Origin: Aquimarina brevivitae
GTDB lineage: Bacteria > Bacteroidota > Bacteroidia > Flavobacteriales > Flavobacteriaceae
Assembly: GCF_004216895.1 (NCBI RefSeq)
Contig: NZ_SGXE01000002.1
Coordinates: 682,001-746,000, forward strand
DNA: 64,000 nt
Reading direction: 5' to 3'
The notes below the pieces were generated by a model. The model was not told the DNA's origin. It saw nothing but the letters and a program-made list of their open reading frames with translations, and made no database searches. Below are positions 26,381 through 35,119 of this stretch, one piece after another. Made by a program: the position numbers and the translations under genes. Every line of letters begins with the position of its first letter. The first letter of the stretch is position 1.

Positions 26381-28567
26381 TTGGGAAAGAAATATATCTA
26401 CTTAAGTTTAATTTTTCTTGTGTCATTTAATGCCATTGGTCAAGAACCTAAAAGGGTAGTTATTGATAGTATTCAAGAGTTAATTGATATTTCTAATGAC
26501 TTGACTTTTGAATTTAAAATCAAAGAATCATTAGAATACGCCATCAAAGCTGCTAATTATGCTCATAAATTAGACAACGATTATTACAAAGGGCACGCCT
26601 ATTATATGATGGGTTATAATTACAGTGTACTTGTTGACCATAAGAGTGCCGAAAAAAGTTATCGAAACGCTTTGGAATATGCTACAAAAGCAAAAGACTC
26701 CGTGCTTATGCTTTGGAGTTATAATGGTCTAGGTAGTGTATACTCCGATGGGTACAATAATTTAGAGACTTCGTTAGTATTTTACAATAAAGCTAAAGAC
26801 CTCGGAAAAATCCTTGAAATGGATGAGGAATATATGACCCCAGTAATTAATTTGGCCTGGACGTATATTGATATTAAAGAACCGGATAAGGCCTATCCCT
26901 ATTTGCTGGAAGCGGAACAATTAGTCACAAAAACCAGAGATCTTCGTGGGTACTGTGAGGTAATGTATTTGCAAGGAAGATATCACTTTCAAAAAGGAGA
27001 ATTAGACATTGCCAAAAATAAATTTAATGACTGTTTGGAGACGGCAAAGCAGCACGATATTTTGGCTGATCTATCCTACGTATTTGAATCCAGAGCGGAG
27101 TTATTCCAAAAAATTGGAAAAATGGATAGTGCCTATTATGATTTACAGGCGTATCAGAACTATAAGGATAAATTATACGATAAAGAAAAATTAAAACAAA
27201 TAGAGGTAGCCAAAATAAGCTTTGGAGTAGATGAATATGAACGACAGCTTAATGTAGCCAAAGCTGAAAAAGAGTACCAAGAAGGTATAACGCGTAATAA
27301 TAAAATTATTAATATCATATCTATTGTTGGCTTAATAACCTTGCTTGGTATTATCGTTTTTGTTTACCGCGAATATCGAATTAAGGAAAAATTGAATAAT
27401 GCCCTTAAAACAAAGAATGAACAACTTGTAGAGGCTAAGCTCGAAGCAGAAAAACTGGCCCAGGCTAAATCTCAATTCGTATCGACCATTAGTCACGAAC
27501 TAAGAACTCCATTATATGGGGTTATAGGGATTTCGTCTTTGTTATTAGAAGATCAAGAAATACTGCCGAAGCATAAAAAGTTATTGGGATCTTTGAAGTT
27601 TTCTGGGGACTATTTATTGAATTTGATCAATAATGTATTGAGAATTAGTAAAATAGAATCACAAGAACCAGAGCAAATAAAGACACCAACGAATTTGTAT
27701 AAGCTTTCGCAAAACTTATTGAATTCTTTTGAATACCAAGCTAAAAGCAAAAATAATCAGCTTAATTTAGATGCTCCAAAGGATTTACCTGAAACGGTGA
27801 GTGTAGATTCATTAGGGTTATCAGAAGTACTGGTAAACCTAATTGGTAATTCTTCGAAATTTACTGAAAATGGTAATATCTGGTTACGGATAAAGGTGCT
27901 AGATCAAACCAATGAAAGCCTAACCATTAGGTATGAAGTAGAGGATAATGGATTAGGTATACCAGAGAATAAAAAAGAATTTATTTTTGAAAAATTTTCA
28001 CAATTGGATCGCGAATCTAATAAGGTTGAGGGTACTGGGCTGGGCTTATCCATAGTTAAAAATATCTTGGCCAATATGGATAGCCAAATCTATTTAGAAA
28101 GTGAAGAAGGGAAGGGCACCAAGTTTTATTTTGACCTTACTTTGGAGGTTATCAATGAAATAGAAGAAAGCAATCTAAAAAATGATGAGAATGACAATAG
28201 TAAGTCTTATCATAAAATATTAGTTGCTGAAGACAACAAAATCAATCAGATTGTTACCAAAAACTTACTGAATTTAATAGGTTATGATTGTACCATTGTC
28301 GAAAATGGATTTAACGCAATACAGCTTGTTAAAAAAGAAGATTTTGATCTCATTCTTATGGATTTAAATATGCCTTATGTGGATGGTAGAGAAGCTACCA
28401 AACGAATACGAGAGTTTGACAAAACCACTCCAATAATCGCTTTGACTGCAGCGGAAATTAGTGAAGTGAAAGATGAATGTATTGCGCTGGGTATGAATGA
28501 CCTTATTAATAAGCCACTTAACAAAAACGATCTTAAGACAATTATTAAAAAGAATTTAAAAACTTAG
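26381..28567 (+). CDS. TPR-containing hybrid sensor histidine kinase
   Basis: A 728-residue membrane protein. Signal peptide at residues 1-21, TPR-type helical repeats about 35-270, one transmembrane helix about 307-327, coiled coil, then HisKA with phospho-acceptor His372 (ISHELRTPL), HATPase_c (NGLGIPE, GTGLGLSIVKN) and a C-terminal receiver with Asp661 (LILMDLNMP) plus LTAAE and INKP motifs. There is no DNA-binding output domain, so a partner must exist. The only reasonable start is TTG at 26381: the in-frame stop TAA at 26366-26368 leaves no ATG. It overlaps the convergent hydrolase gene by 12 bp. Confidence 0.9.
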   Translation: MGKKYIYLSLIFLVSFNAIGQEPKRVVIDSIQELIDISNDLTFEFKIKESLEYAIKAANYAHKLDNDYYKGHAYYMMGYNYSVLVDHKSAEKSYRNALEYATKAKDSVLMLWSYNGLGSVYSDGYNNLETSLVFYNKAKDLGKILEMDEEYMTPVINLAWTYIDIKEPDKAYPYLLEAEQLVTKTRDLRGYCEVMYLQGRYHFQKGELDIAKNKFNDCLETAKQHDILADLSYVFESRAELFQKIGKMDSAYYDLQAYQNYKDKLYDKEKLKQIEVAKISFGVDEYERQLNVAKAEKEYQEGITRNNKIINIISIVGLITLLGIIVFVYREYRIKEKLNNALKTKNEQLVEAKLEAEKLAQAKSQFVSTISHELRTPLYGVIGISSLLLEDQEILPKHKKLLGSLKFSGDYLLNLINNVLRISKIESQEPEQIKTPTNLYKLSQNLLNSFEYQAKSKNNQLNLDAPKDLPETVSVDSLGLSEVLVNLIGNSSKFTENGNIWLRIKVLDQTNESLTIRYEVEDNGLGIPENKKEFIFEKFSQLDRESNKVEGTGLGLSIVKNILANMDSQIYLESEEGKGTKFYFDLTLEVINEIEESNLKNDENDNSKSYHKILVAEDNKINQIVTKNLLNLIGYDCTIVENGFNAIQLVKKEDFDLILMDLNMPYVDGREATKRIREFDKTTPIIALTAAEISEVKDECIALGMNDLINKPLNKNDLKTIIKKNLKT

Positions 28568-29326
28568 TCTTTTTATAAAAGAAATAGTTTCCGCTATAAC
28601 AGTTTTACGATCTTCTTTATGTGGTGTATGACCTACATCTGGTATGATAAGTGATTGAGATTCTCCGGATGTTTGAGTGGTGATACTATCTACCTGAGCC
28701 AAAGAACCATATTCATCTTGTTTTCCTTGAATGATAAGCGAGGGGCAAAGAATAGCGTTGAGGTATTTTTCTATATTCCAATTAGAAAAGCTAGGGTCTA
28801 ACCAAGTTTCTGTCCATAGCTTAAATACCTTCTCAGTTTTTTCACCATGATATTTAGTTAACCGTTGTTTTAGATCTGTAGTTTGATATAAATCCACAGC
28901 ATCTCGTATGCCTTGAAGCGTTATTTCTTCTACAAACACGTGTGCCCCTTCAGTAATAACAGCTTTTACTTGTTCAGGAAATAGTGCTGCGGTTAGTAAA
29001 GCTATAGAACCTCCATCACTATGCCCAAACAAAATTACGCTATCTAGATGTAACCCTTGGATAATTTTAAGTAAGGTATGAGCTTCTTCTTCAAGATAGG
29101 TTATTTTTCTTTTTTTAATCCTAAAGGGTGATGACTTGCCATAACCTTGTCGGTCAAAAGAAATACAGCTTAATCCTGTTGTTTCAGCTATTTGCTTCGG
29201 AAAATCACGCCATAACGCGGTGCATCCTAAAGAATCGTGCAAAAACAAAATTGTAGGTTGTTCTCTTGTAATTGGTGAACCGTATACCTTATAAAAATAG
29301 TGGGTACCGTCTAGGGTAAGTTCCAT
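28556..29326 (-). CDS. Alpha/beta hydrolase
   Basis: A 256-residue hydrolase from ATG 29326; an upstream in-frame TTG at 29338 would add four residues but leaves no room for a leader. The HDSLGCTALW oxyanion region, GHSDGG nucleophile elbow and GHTPHKE His motif are present, typical of esterase or epoxide-hydrolase relatives. No signal peptide, so cytosolic. It overlaps the end of the histidine kinase gene on the other strand by 12 bp. Substrate unknown. Confidence 0.88.
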   Translation of the reverse strand: MELTLDGTHYFYKVYGSPITREQPTILFLHDSLGCTALWRDFPKQIAETTGLSCISFDRQGYGKSSPFRIKKRKITYLEEEAHTLLKIIQGLHLDSVILFGHSDGGSIALLTAALFPEQVKAVITEGAHVFVEEITLQGIRDAVDLYQTTDLKQRLTKYHGEKTEKVFKLWTETWLDPSFSNWNIEKYLNAILCPSLIIQGKQDEYGSLAQVDSITTQTSGESQSLIIPDVGHTPHKEDRKTVIAETISFIKRLSF

Positions 29327-29474
29327 TTTTTTGTTCAAAAATATTAGAATCGGCTTTAAACTTTATAGTATTTTGTGATAAAAATGTAACATTTTCCTTA
29401 ATACGACGTCTACTAAACTAAGTTGTTTTGTAAAAAAACAAGGGGAAAACCATTAATTAATAATATAAAAACTT

Positions 29475-31352
29475 GTGAAAAAAATAATTGCTACCATTTC
29501 GATGGGATTACTATTAGTGTCCTGTGGAACTAAGAATATTACAAATGATTTAGCCATAAATGCACCAATAGAAACCGCTATTGACCTAACGGAGGCTGCT
29601 ACTGATAAAGTGCCGGTTACTATTGATCCTGCTAGGTTTTCTAAAGATACAGTTACCTTTTACTTGCCTAAGGTAGTTCAAGGTACGTATGCAGTAAGTG
29701 ATTTTGGTAAGTACGTAGAAAACTTAAAAGGATTAGACTATGAAGGAAACACCGTTGCTGTAAACAAATTAGATGATAATGCCTGGCAGTTTACTAATGC
29801 TACCAAATTGGATAAGATTCAATATTTGGTGAATGACACCTTTGATGTTGAAGCCGAAAATAACGGTGATCCTTTTTCACCTTCGGGTACAAATATTGAG
29901 GAAACTAACTTTGTATTAAACCTCCACGGGTTTATTGGTTATTTTGATGTACTCAAAAATAATCAATACACACTTCAGGTTACTGCTCCAGCGGCAATGA
30001 AAAGTGCATCAGCATTACCACTTTCTAAGACAGAACAGACCGAAGATGGTTCTATCCGAATTGACAGTTATTTTGCATCGAGATACTTCGAAATTACGGA
30101 TAATCCAATGATGTATGGAGATTTAGATATTGAAGAATTTGAGGTGGGTGATATAAAAATAGTATTAAGTGTTTATTCACCAAACGGGGTTCATTCTGCA
30201 GCAAAAATTAAGGAAACTGTGTACAAGATGATGAAAGCGCAGAAACAATACCTTGGAGATATTGATAGTACACCACGTTATGATATTTATTTGTACCTGG
30301 CACCAGCAGCAGAAAATGCTCCGAGTGGATTTGGGGCTTTAGAGCACCATACCTCTACGGTGGTTGTTTTACCCGAGCAAATGCCAGACGAAGCATTAGC
30401 TAGTTCCATGATTGATGTGGTTTCTCATGAGTTTTTCCATATTGTAACGCCTTTAAGTGTTCATTCTGAAGATGTTCATTATTTCGATTATAATGATCCT
30501 ACATTCTCTAAACATTTATGGATGTATGAAGGTGTAACTGAGTATTTTGCTACCTTATTTCAAGTAGATCAAGCATTAGTTGAAAAACAAGAATTCTACG
30601 ATAAAATCATGGAAAAAATTCAGGCTTCTAAAAGTTATGATGACGCTATGAGCTTTACGGTAATGAGTCAAAATATATTGGAACAACCCTATGCAAGAAA
30701 CTACGCCAATGTATATCAAAAAGGTGCTTTGATCGGAATGTGTATAGATATTTTGCTTAGAGAGCAAAGTAATGGACAACGCGGTATACTTTCTTTGATG
30801 AAAGAATTGTCTACTAATTATGGAAAGAATAAGCCTTTTGAAGATGATAAAATTATTGAAGAGATTACTGCAATGACATACCCTGTTGTGGGTGACTTTT
30901 TGAAAACCCACGTTCAAGGAACTACTCCTATTGACTATAATGTCTTTTTTGATAAGGTTGGTCTAACTATTGGAGAAGATAAGGTAGCTACAGACTATGT
31001 AAGAAATGCAGGTGCTTTTATAGTATCTGGTAATCAAGAGAAAGGTACTATTTATTTTAACGATCTGGTAAGTGAAAATAGCTTCTGGGCAGAAAATGGC
31101 GTACAACCAAATGATGAAATTGTTGAAGTAAATGGAACCGAACTTACCATGGCAAATGCAAACGCCGTATTGGGGGCTACATTTCAATGGCAAATAGGTG
31201 ATGATATAGAAGTTAAACTGAATAGGGCAGGAGAAGAAGTGATTATTAAAACAAAAGTCGCTACGTCTTATACTCAAGGAAAGAGAATTAAAGAACAAGA
31301 AGATGCCTCTCAACAGCAGGTTGCTTTAAGAAAAACATGGCTTAAAGGTTAA
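29475..31352 (+). CDS. M61-family glycyl aminopeptidase lipoprotein
   Basis: A 625-residue lipoprotein with lipobox VSC near residue 16. The zinc motif H318-E319-F-F-H322 and the second glutamate E352 in YEGVTEY fit the M61 gluzincin family, and a PDZ domain occupies the last ~120 residues (NDEIVEVNGTELTMA). M61 peptidases act outside the cytoplasm as aminopeptidases. The start is GTG at 29475, chosen because it places the signal peptide correctly; no ATG is available. No close terminator follows; a short gene begins 76 bp downstream. Confidence 0.9.
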   Translation: MKKIIATISMGLLLVSCGTKNITNDLAINAPIETAIDLTEAATDKVPVTIDPARFSKDTVTFYLPKVVQGTYAVSDFGKYVENLKGLDYEGNTVAVNKLDDNAWQFTNATKLDKIQYLVNDTFDVEAENNGDPFSPSGTNIEETNFVLNLHGFIGYFDVLKNNQYTLQVTAPAAMKSASALPLSKTEQTEDGSIRIDSYFASRYFEITDNPMMYGDLDIEEFEVGDIKIVLSVYSPNGVHSAAKIKETVYKMMKAQKQYLGDIDSTPRYDIYLYLAPAAENAPSGFGALEHHTSTVVVLPEQMPDEALASSMIDVVSHEFFHIVTPLSVHSEDVHYFDYNDPTFSKHLWMYEGVTEYFATLFQVDQALVEKQEFYDKIMEKIQASKSYDDAMSFTVMSQNILEQPYARNYANVYQKGALIGMCIDILLREQSNGQRGILSLMKELSTNYGKNKPFEDDKIIEEITAMTYPVVGDFLKTHVQGTTPIDYNVFFDKVGLTIGEDKVATDYVRNAGAFIVSGNQEKGTIYFNDLVSENSFWAENGVQPNDEIVEVNGTELTMANANAVLGATFQWQIGDDIEVKLNRAGEEVIIKTKVATSYTQGKRIKEQEDASQQQVALRKTWLKG

Positions 31353-31391
31353 CGTATTTATACCTTTTCCTTAACTAGCTTTTAACTGAAC

Positions 31392-31414
31392 GTTTGTGTG
31401 TTTTTTAGTATATT
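31392..31414 (+). repeat. Promoter-like direct repeat, copy 1
   Basis: GTTTGTG, a T tract, then AGTATATT, 13 bp before the ATG of the 47-residue gene. It is nearly identical to the element at 31741-31762, differing by one base insertion in the T tract. No consensus TAnnTTTG is present. Confidence 0.5.
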
Positions 31415-31427
31415 AAAATAAAAAATT

Positions 31428-31571
31428 ATGCATAAGAAACAAGCAAATGAAGATGTTATTTTGGCAGACATGCACGCCGATGGGACAAAGTTTACAAAAG
31501 AATTAGCAGCTAGAAAAAAAGCAAAAGAATTTCAGAAAGAAAGAGTAGAAAGACTTAAAAGTAAAAAGTGA
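31428..31571 (+). CDS. 47-residue basic protein
   Basis: A short gene from ATG 31428 to TGA 31571. The protein starts MHKKQANEDVILADMH, then is very rich in Lys, Arg, Ala and Glu and is predicted helical; net basic. It has no signal peptide and resembles no family I can name. Support: its own intrinsic terminator 6 bp after the stop, a promoter-like repeat upstream, and codon use like its neighbours. Function unknown. Confidence 0.6.
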   Translation: MHKKQANEDVILADMHADGTKFTKELAARKKAKEFQKERVERLKSKK

Positions 31572-31576
31572 TGAAG

Positions 31577-31600
31577 CAGAGTGTATGTAGGTACACTCTG
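31577..31600 (+). terminator. Intrinsic terminator of the 47-residue gene
   Basis: Perfect 9-bp stem CAGAGTGTA/TACACTCTG, loop TGTAGG, followed by seven T. Confidence 0.88.
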
Positions 31601-31716
31601 TTTTTTTAATGCAATTCATTAAAATTTATGGGCATATGTAAACATCGCATTATTAAGTCTTTCCTACTCTTTTGTCATAATTGTTAAAAGCACAAATTAT
31701 ATTTACAACTATAACT

Positions 31717-31783
31717 GCTTAGCATTATGGTAAAAGCATAGTTTGTGTTTTTTTAGTATATTTATAATTCTAAAATGCTAAGC
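31717..31783 (+). repeat. Inverted repeat spanning the leader of the secreted-protein gene
   Basis: Perfect 10-bp arms GCTTAGCATT (31717-31726) and AATGCTAAGC (31774-31783), the second ending 2 bp before the ATG at 31786. If both arms are transcribed, the pairing would bury the start region. Confidence 0.5.
31741..31762 (+). repeat. Promoter-like direct repeat, copy 2
   Basis: GTTTGTG, seven T, AGTATATT, lying between the arms of the inverted repeat and 23 bp before ATG 31786; nearly identical to the element at 31392-31414. Confidence 0.5.
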
Positions 31784-31785
31784 CT

Positions 31786-32676
31786 ATGATCTATAAGTAC
31801 ATTCTACCTCTTTTTTTGATGTTTTTTTTAACAGCTAAGGCGCAAAGTGATAAAATTAAAGTTGTTAACCCAACATCTGATTACGTTAAAATTATCGATG
31901 TTCAGAATTTAGGATCTTGGACAGAAATTTCACTAGAATTTAGACCAACCACTGCTATTAACGCAACGCTACATCCACCAACGGGCAAATCTCCGTATGT
32001 ATTAAGTGATCGGCGAGGTAATCGCTATGCGTTAAAAAATCAAGTAGGATGGACCGGCCCTAACAGTGGTGGTTATGGTACTATTCGCTTAAATGCAGGG
32101 GACAGAAAAGTAGTAAAATTATTTTTTGATAAATTGCCTAAAGCCAAAGATATTTATTCGTTAACTGAATTAGGTTGCGAAACAGGGTGTTGGAATTTTT
32201 ATGATATTATACTAAAGGATGATAATTACTATCTTGATGTGCTCAGCGATTCCGTTGATAGCAATACTTATAACGAGAAAAAAGGCAGGGCTAAATTTTC
32301 AGATACCTGGATCGAAAAAAATGTAACGAATAACAGCGGAGAAAAAGGTATAAGGTTTCATGCTAAATTTAATCTTTATGACCTTGAAGGTAAAGAACTA
32401 CGTATGATAGTTCGTCTTATGAATGAAGATGGTACCTTTGTAAAAACGGAAAAATACGGCTATAGAAATGCTTCAGGTCAATTATCGTTGTACAAAAAGT
32501 TAAAACCAAAATATAAGAATACCGTTTATAAAGATGCAACGGTTTTTTTGCCCTTTGCTATTCTTAATCTACCACGTGGAGATCATAAGTTGAAATATGA
32601 TGTGGATGTAATTTATCCAGATGGAACACTGCTTAAACATTTTGAAATTACACCATTTACGTATCAGAGTTATTAG
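31786..32676 (+). CDS. Secreted hypothetical protein
   Basis: A 296-residue exported protein (signal peptide cleaved near TAKAQ, residue 20). Two halves are visible. The first is a beta-rich domain around residues 22-150 that ends with a GCETGCWNFYDI segment. The second, residues about 155-296, contains FSDTWIEKNV, GIRFHAKFNLYDLEGKEL, TVFLPFAILNLPRGDH and KYDVDVIYPDG, and loosely resembles extracellular beta-sandwich modules often linked to TPR proteins. No enzyme motif is visible. It converges on modC with a 4-bp overlap. Confidence 0.7.
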   Translation: MIYKYILPLFLMFFLTAKAQSDKIKVVNPTSDYVKIIDVQNLGSWTEISLEFRPTTAINATLHPPTGKSPYVLSDRRGNRYALKNQVGWTGPNSGGYGTIRLNAGDRKVVKLFFDKLPKAKDIYSLTELGCETGCWNFYDIILKDDNYYLDVLSDSVDSNTYNEKKGRAKFSDTWIEKNVTNNSGEKGIRFHAKFNLYDLEGKELRMIVRLMNEDGTFVKTEKYGYRNASGQLSLYKKLKPKYKNTVYKDATVFLPFAILNLPRGDHKLKYDVDVIYPDGTLLKHFEITPFTYQSY

Positions 32677-33512
32677 CAAACATCTCTATTTAAGTAAAAA
32701 GTTTCGTTTAACGAAATTTGAATGTCCAAATTGACTTCAATGGTAATTGTTTGGCCTGCTATGTCAAGTACTACTTTTTGGTGGTTTTCGTTTTTTTCAA
32801 TTCGAACTACCTTTCCTTGTAGTTGAAGCTTGTTGTTTAAAGTATTAGTATTGATTTCAGGTTTTCCTTGATGCACAATCTTACCCTCTTTTATGGTGTA
32901 GATGTAATCTGAAAGTGATTCAATTTCGTCCCTATCGTGGCTAATTAAAAGTGTAGTCAGCTTTCGCTCTTCGCTATAGTTTTTAAGATAAGTCTGTATC
33001 TTACTTTTAAGTTGTGCATCTAAAGAAGATAAAGGTTCATCTAATACCAATAGACTAGGTTGTTGTACCAATGCTCTGGCTAAGGCTACCCTTTGTTTTT
33101 GACCACCAGATAATTTTTCTGGTCGCTCACCTTCAATTTTAGACAGTTCCATAACATCAAGTATTTTTGAAACCCAAGGAAGTGAAGTCTTATTTGGTAA
33201 CGCATAGATTAGATTTTGTCGAATGCTCATATTAGGGAATAACGCATAATCCTGAAAAACAAACCCAACAGTTCTATCTTGTGGTTTTTTAAAAATATTG
33301 TGTTGCGAATCATACCAAATAGTATTATCAATAGTAATAAGTCCTTGATCCGGTTTCATAAAGCCACCAATCATCTTGGCAATTGAAGTTTTCCCTGCCC
33401 CGGATGGGCCATATAAAGCTGTAATCTTTCCTTTACTTAATGTAAAATCAACGTCAAGCAACATTTCCCCTTTAGGTCCGGATAACTTTTTATGAAGTTT
33501 AATCTGACTCAT
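32673..33512 (-). CDS. modC: Molybdate ABC transporter ATP-binding protein
   Basis: A 279-residue ATPase. Walker A is YGPSGAGKTS, the signature is LSGGQKQRVALARAL, Walker B gives LVLDEPLSSLDAQL, and the H-loop is LISHDRDE. The C-terminal ~60 residues (LQGKVVRIEKN) form only a short TOBE-like region. It powers molybdate or tungstate uptake with ModB and ModA. Its ATG overlaps the TGA of modB (ATGA), and its stop overlaps the convergent secreted-protein gene by 4 bp. No molybdenum cofactor gene is in the window. Confidence 0.92.
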   Translation of the reverse strand: MSQIKLHKKLSGPKGEMLLDVDFTLSKGKITALYGPSGAGKTSIAKMIGGFMKPDQGLITIDNTIWYDSQHNIFKKPQDRTVGFVFQDYALFPNMSIRQNLIYALPNKTSLPWVSKILDVMELSKIEGERPEKLSGGQKQRVALARALVQQPSLLVLDEPLSSLDAQLKSKIQTYLKNYSEERKLTTLLISHDRDEIESLSDYIYTIKEGKIVHQGKPEINTNTLNNKLQLQGKVVRIEKNENHQKVVLDIAGQTITIEVNLDIQISLNETFYLNRDVC

Positions 33513-34180
33513 AACATAGTTTTTCTAAATATCTTGGAATTACTGCTGTACACAAGTAATAATAATAAAAAAGTTATCACCAGTAGGATTAAAGAATAGT
33601 GATTAGCGCTATCATACGATAAGGCTTCTACTTCTTCATATATAGCGATGGAAGCGACTCTCGTTTCATCTGGTATATTGCCTCCAATCATCAAAACAAC
33701 TCCAAATTCTCCCAGGGTATGCGCAAAAGATAACACAATTCCGCTAAGTAAGGCAGTTTTGCTATTCGGCAAAAGGACTCTAAATAAGGTTTGAATTCTT
33801 GTTTTTCCAAGCGAATAAGAGGCTTCTTTAAGGTTTGCTGGTAAATTCGATAATCCAGACTGAATAGGTTGTACCATAAACGGTAAACTATATAGTATTG
33901 ACGCAAATACCAATCCTTCAAAACTAAACACCAATTGAAGATCAAAAAACGAATTTATAAATTTACCGATACTACTCGAGGGGCCTAATGAAATAAGAAG
34001 GTAAAAACCCAAAACGGTAGGAGGTAACACCAGGGGTAAGCTTATAAAGGTCTCAATAAATGGTTTTAATTTTGATTTGGTGTAGGCCAACCAATAGGAT
34101 ATAGGTAATGAAATAACGAATAAAATAGCTGTGGTAACAGCAGCCAATTTAAACGAAAGAAGTATTGGTCCCCAATCCAT
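33509..34180 (-). CDS. modB: Molybdate ABC transporter permease
   Basis: A 223-residue permease with about six transmembrane helices and the binding-protein-dependent EAA-like loop (EASYSLGKTRIQTLFRVLLPNSK). FISLPLVLPPTVLGFYLLI and HTLGEFGVVLMIGGNIPDETR are typical of ModB. It overlaps modC by 4 bp and starts 3 bp after the modA stop. Confidence 0.93.
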   Translation of the reverse strand: MDWGPILLSFKLAAVTTAILFVISLPISYWLAYTKSKLKPFIETFISLPLVLPPTVLGFYLLISLGPSSSIGKFINSFFDLQLVFSFEGLVFASILYSLPFMVQPIQSGLSNLPANLKEASYSLGKTRIQTLFRVLLPNSKTALLSGIVLSFAHTLGEFGVVLMIGGNIPDETRVASIAIYEEVEALSYDSANHYSLILLVITFLLLLLVYSSNSKIFRKTML

Positions 34181-34183
34181 AAC

Positions 34184-34951
34184 TTATTTTTTTGAAAGTG
34201 TTAGATATCCAAATGTACTAAGTATTTCTTTGGCTCGATCAGAAACCATAAAATTGCTAAATAACTGTGCTTCGGATTTATGGGTAGTATTTTTTAAAAT
34301 AACCAGGCTTTGGTTAATTGTATCATAGTATTTTTGGGGTATTTCCTTCCAGCGTCCGACAGTTTTCATTTCGGGGCTTAAAACAGTTGATTTAGAGGTG
34401 ACTCCGACAGTAACAGTATTAGAATACACAAAATGATTGACTTGCGATATGCTTTCAGCTATGATCACTTTAGATATTATACTGTCAAAAACGGTCATAT
34501 TTTTTAAGGCTTGCCAAGCTGCTTTGCCGTAGGGCGTATGTCTGGGATTAGAAATTGCTAAGGTACTGATGTTTTGGTCAGTAACCGTAAAATCCTCTAT
34601 GAATACGTCATCTCGCAGCGTCCAAAGCACAAGTTTTCCCTGGGCGTAGAATACGGGCTTTTCTTCTGTTAACCCTAAGCTGTATAGTTGATTAGGGTAT
34701 ATGGTATCAGCAGAGACAAAGATATCATAAGGAGCGTTTTCTTTTATTTTAGCAAATAATTTTCCGGATGATCCTAATATAACCTCACAAGGTACCCCAG
34801 TTTCTTTAGTAAATTCCTCGACCAACTCATCGAGAACAAACTGAGTACTGGCCGCAGCCGTAATTCGTAATTTATTATTATTTTTTGAACTGCAAGAGGT
34901 GTAAAGCAAAACAAAAGATAATAAAGAAGTAAGAAAAATGTATCTTATCAT
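34184..34951 (-). CDS. modA: Molybdate-binding lipoprotein
   Basis: A 255-residue substrate-binding protein. The start is ATG 34951, giving a signal peptide ending in lipobox TSC; an upstream ATG at 34972 would add seven residues and is less likely. Residues carry the ModA pattern AAASTQFVLDEL, GSSGKLFAKIKENAPYDIFVSADT, AISNPRHTPYGKAA and QKYYDTINQSLVI. It delivers molybdate to ModBC. A -7-like TAGTTTTG (minus, 34977-34984) lies 26 bp upstream without a -33. Confidence 0.93.
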   Translation of the reverse strand: MIRYIFLTSLLSFVLLYTSCSSKNNNKLRITAAASTQFVLDELVEEFTKETGVPCEVILGSSGKLFAKIKENAPYDIFVSADTIYPNQLYSLGLTEEKPVFYAQGKLVLWTLRDDVFIEDFTVTDQNISTLAISNPRHTPYGKAAWQALKNMTVFDSIISKVIIAESISQVNHFVYSNTVTVGVTSKSTVLSPEMKTVGRWKEIPQKYYDTINQSLVILKNTTHKSEAQLFSNFMVSDRAKEILSTFGYLTLSKK

Positions 34952-35119
34952 AGCATTAAAAACTATATGCAAATAACAAAACTATGGATTTTTAAGTTAG
35001 GGTAAGTAATACAATGTAATCAACAAAGATAAACTGATAATTGTTAATTAATTTACACTACAGAGGTTTCAAATGTGTGGCTATAGCCTTATATTAGCCA
35101 GCATTCTACCCAAATTTTT

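Noticed and set aside
35079..35096. Palindrome GGCTATAGCC upstream of parE
   Set aside because: A single 10-bp palindrome with a partial repeat; no second copy elsewhere in the window, so no case for an operator.
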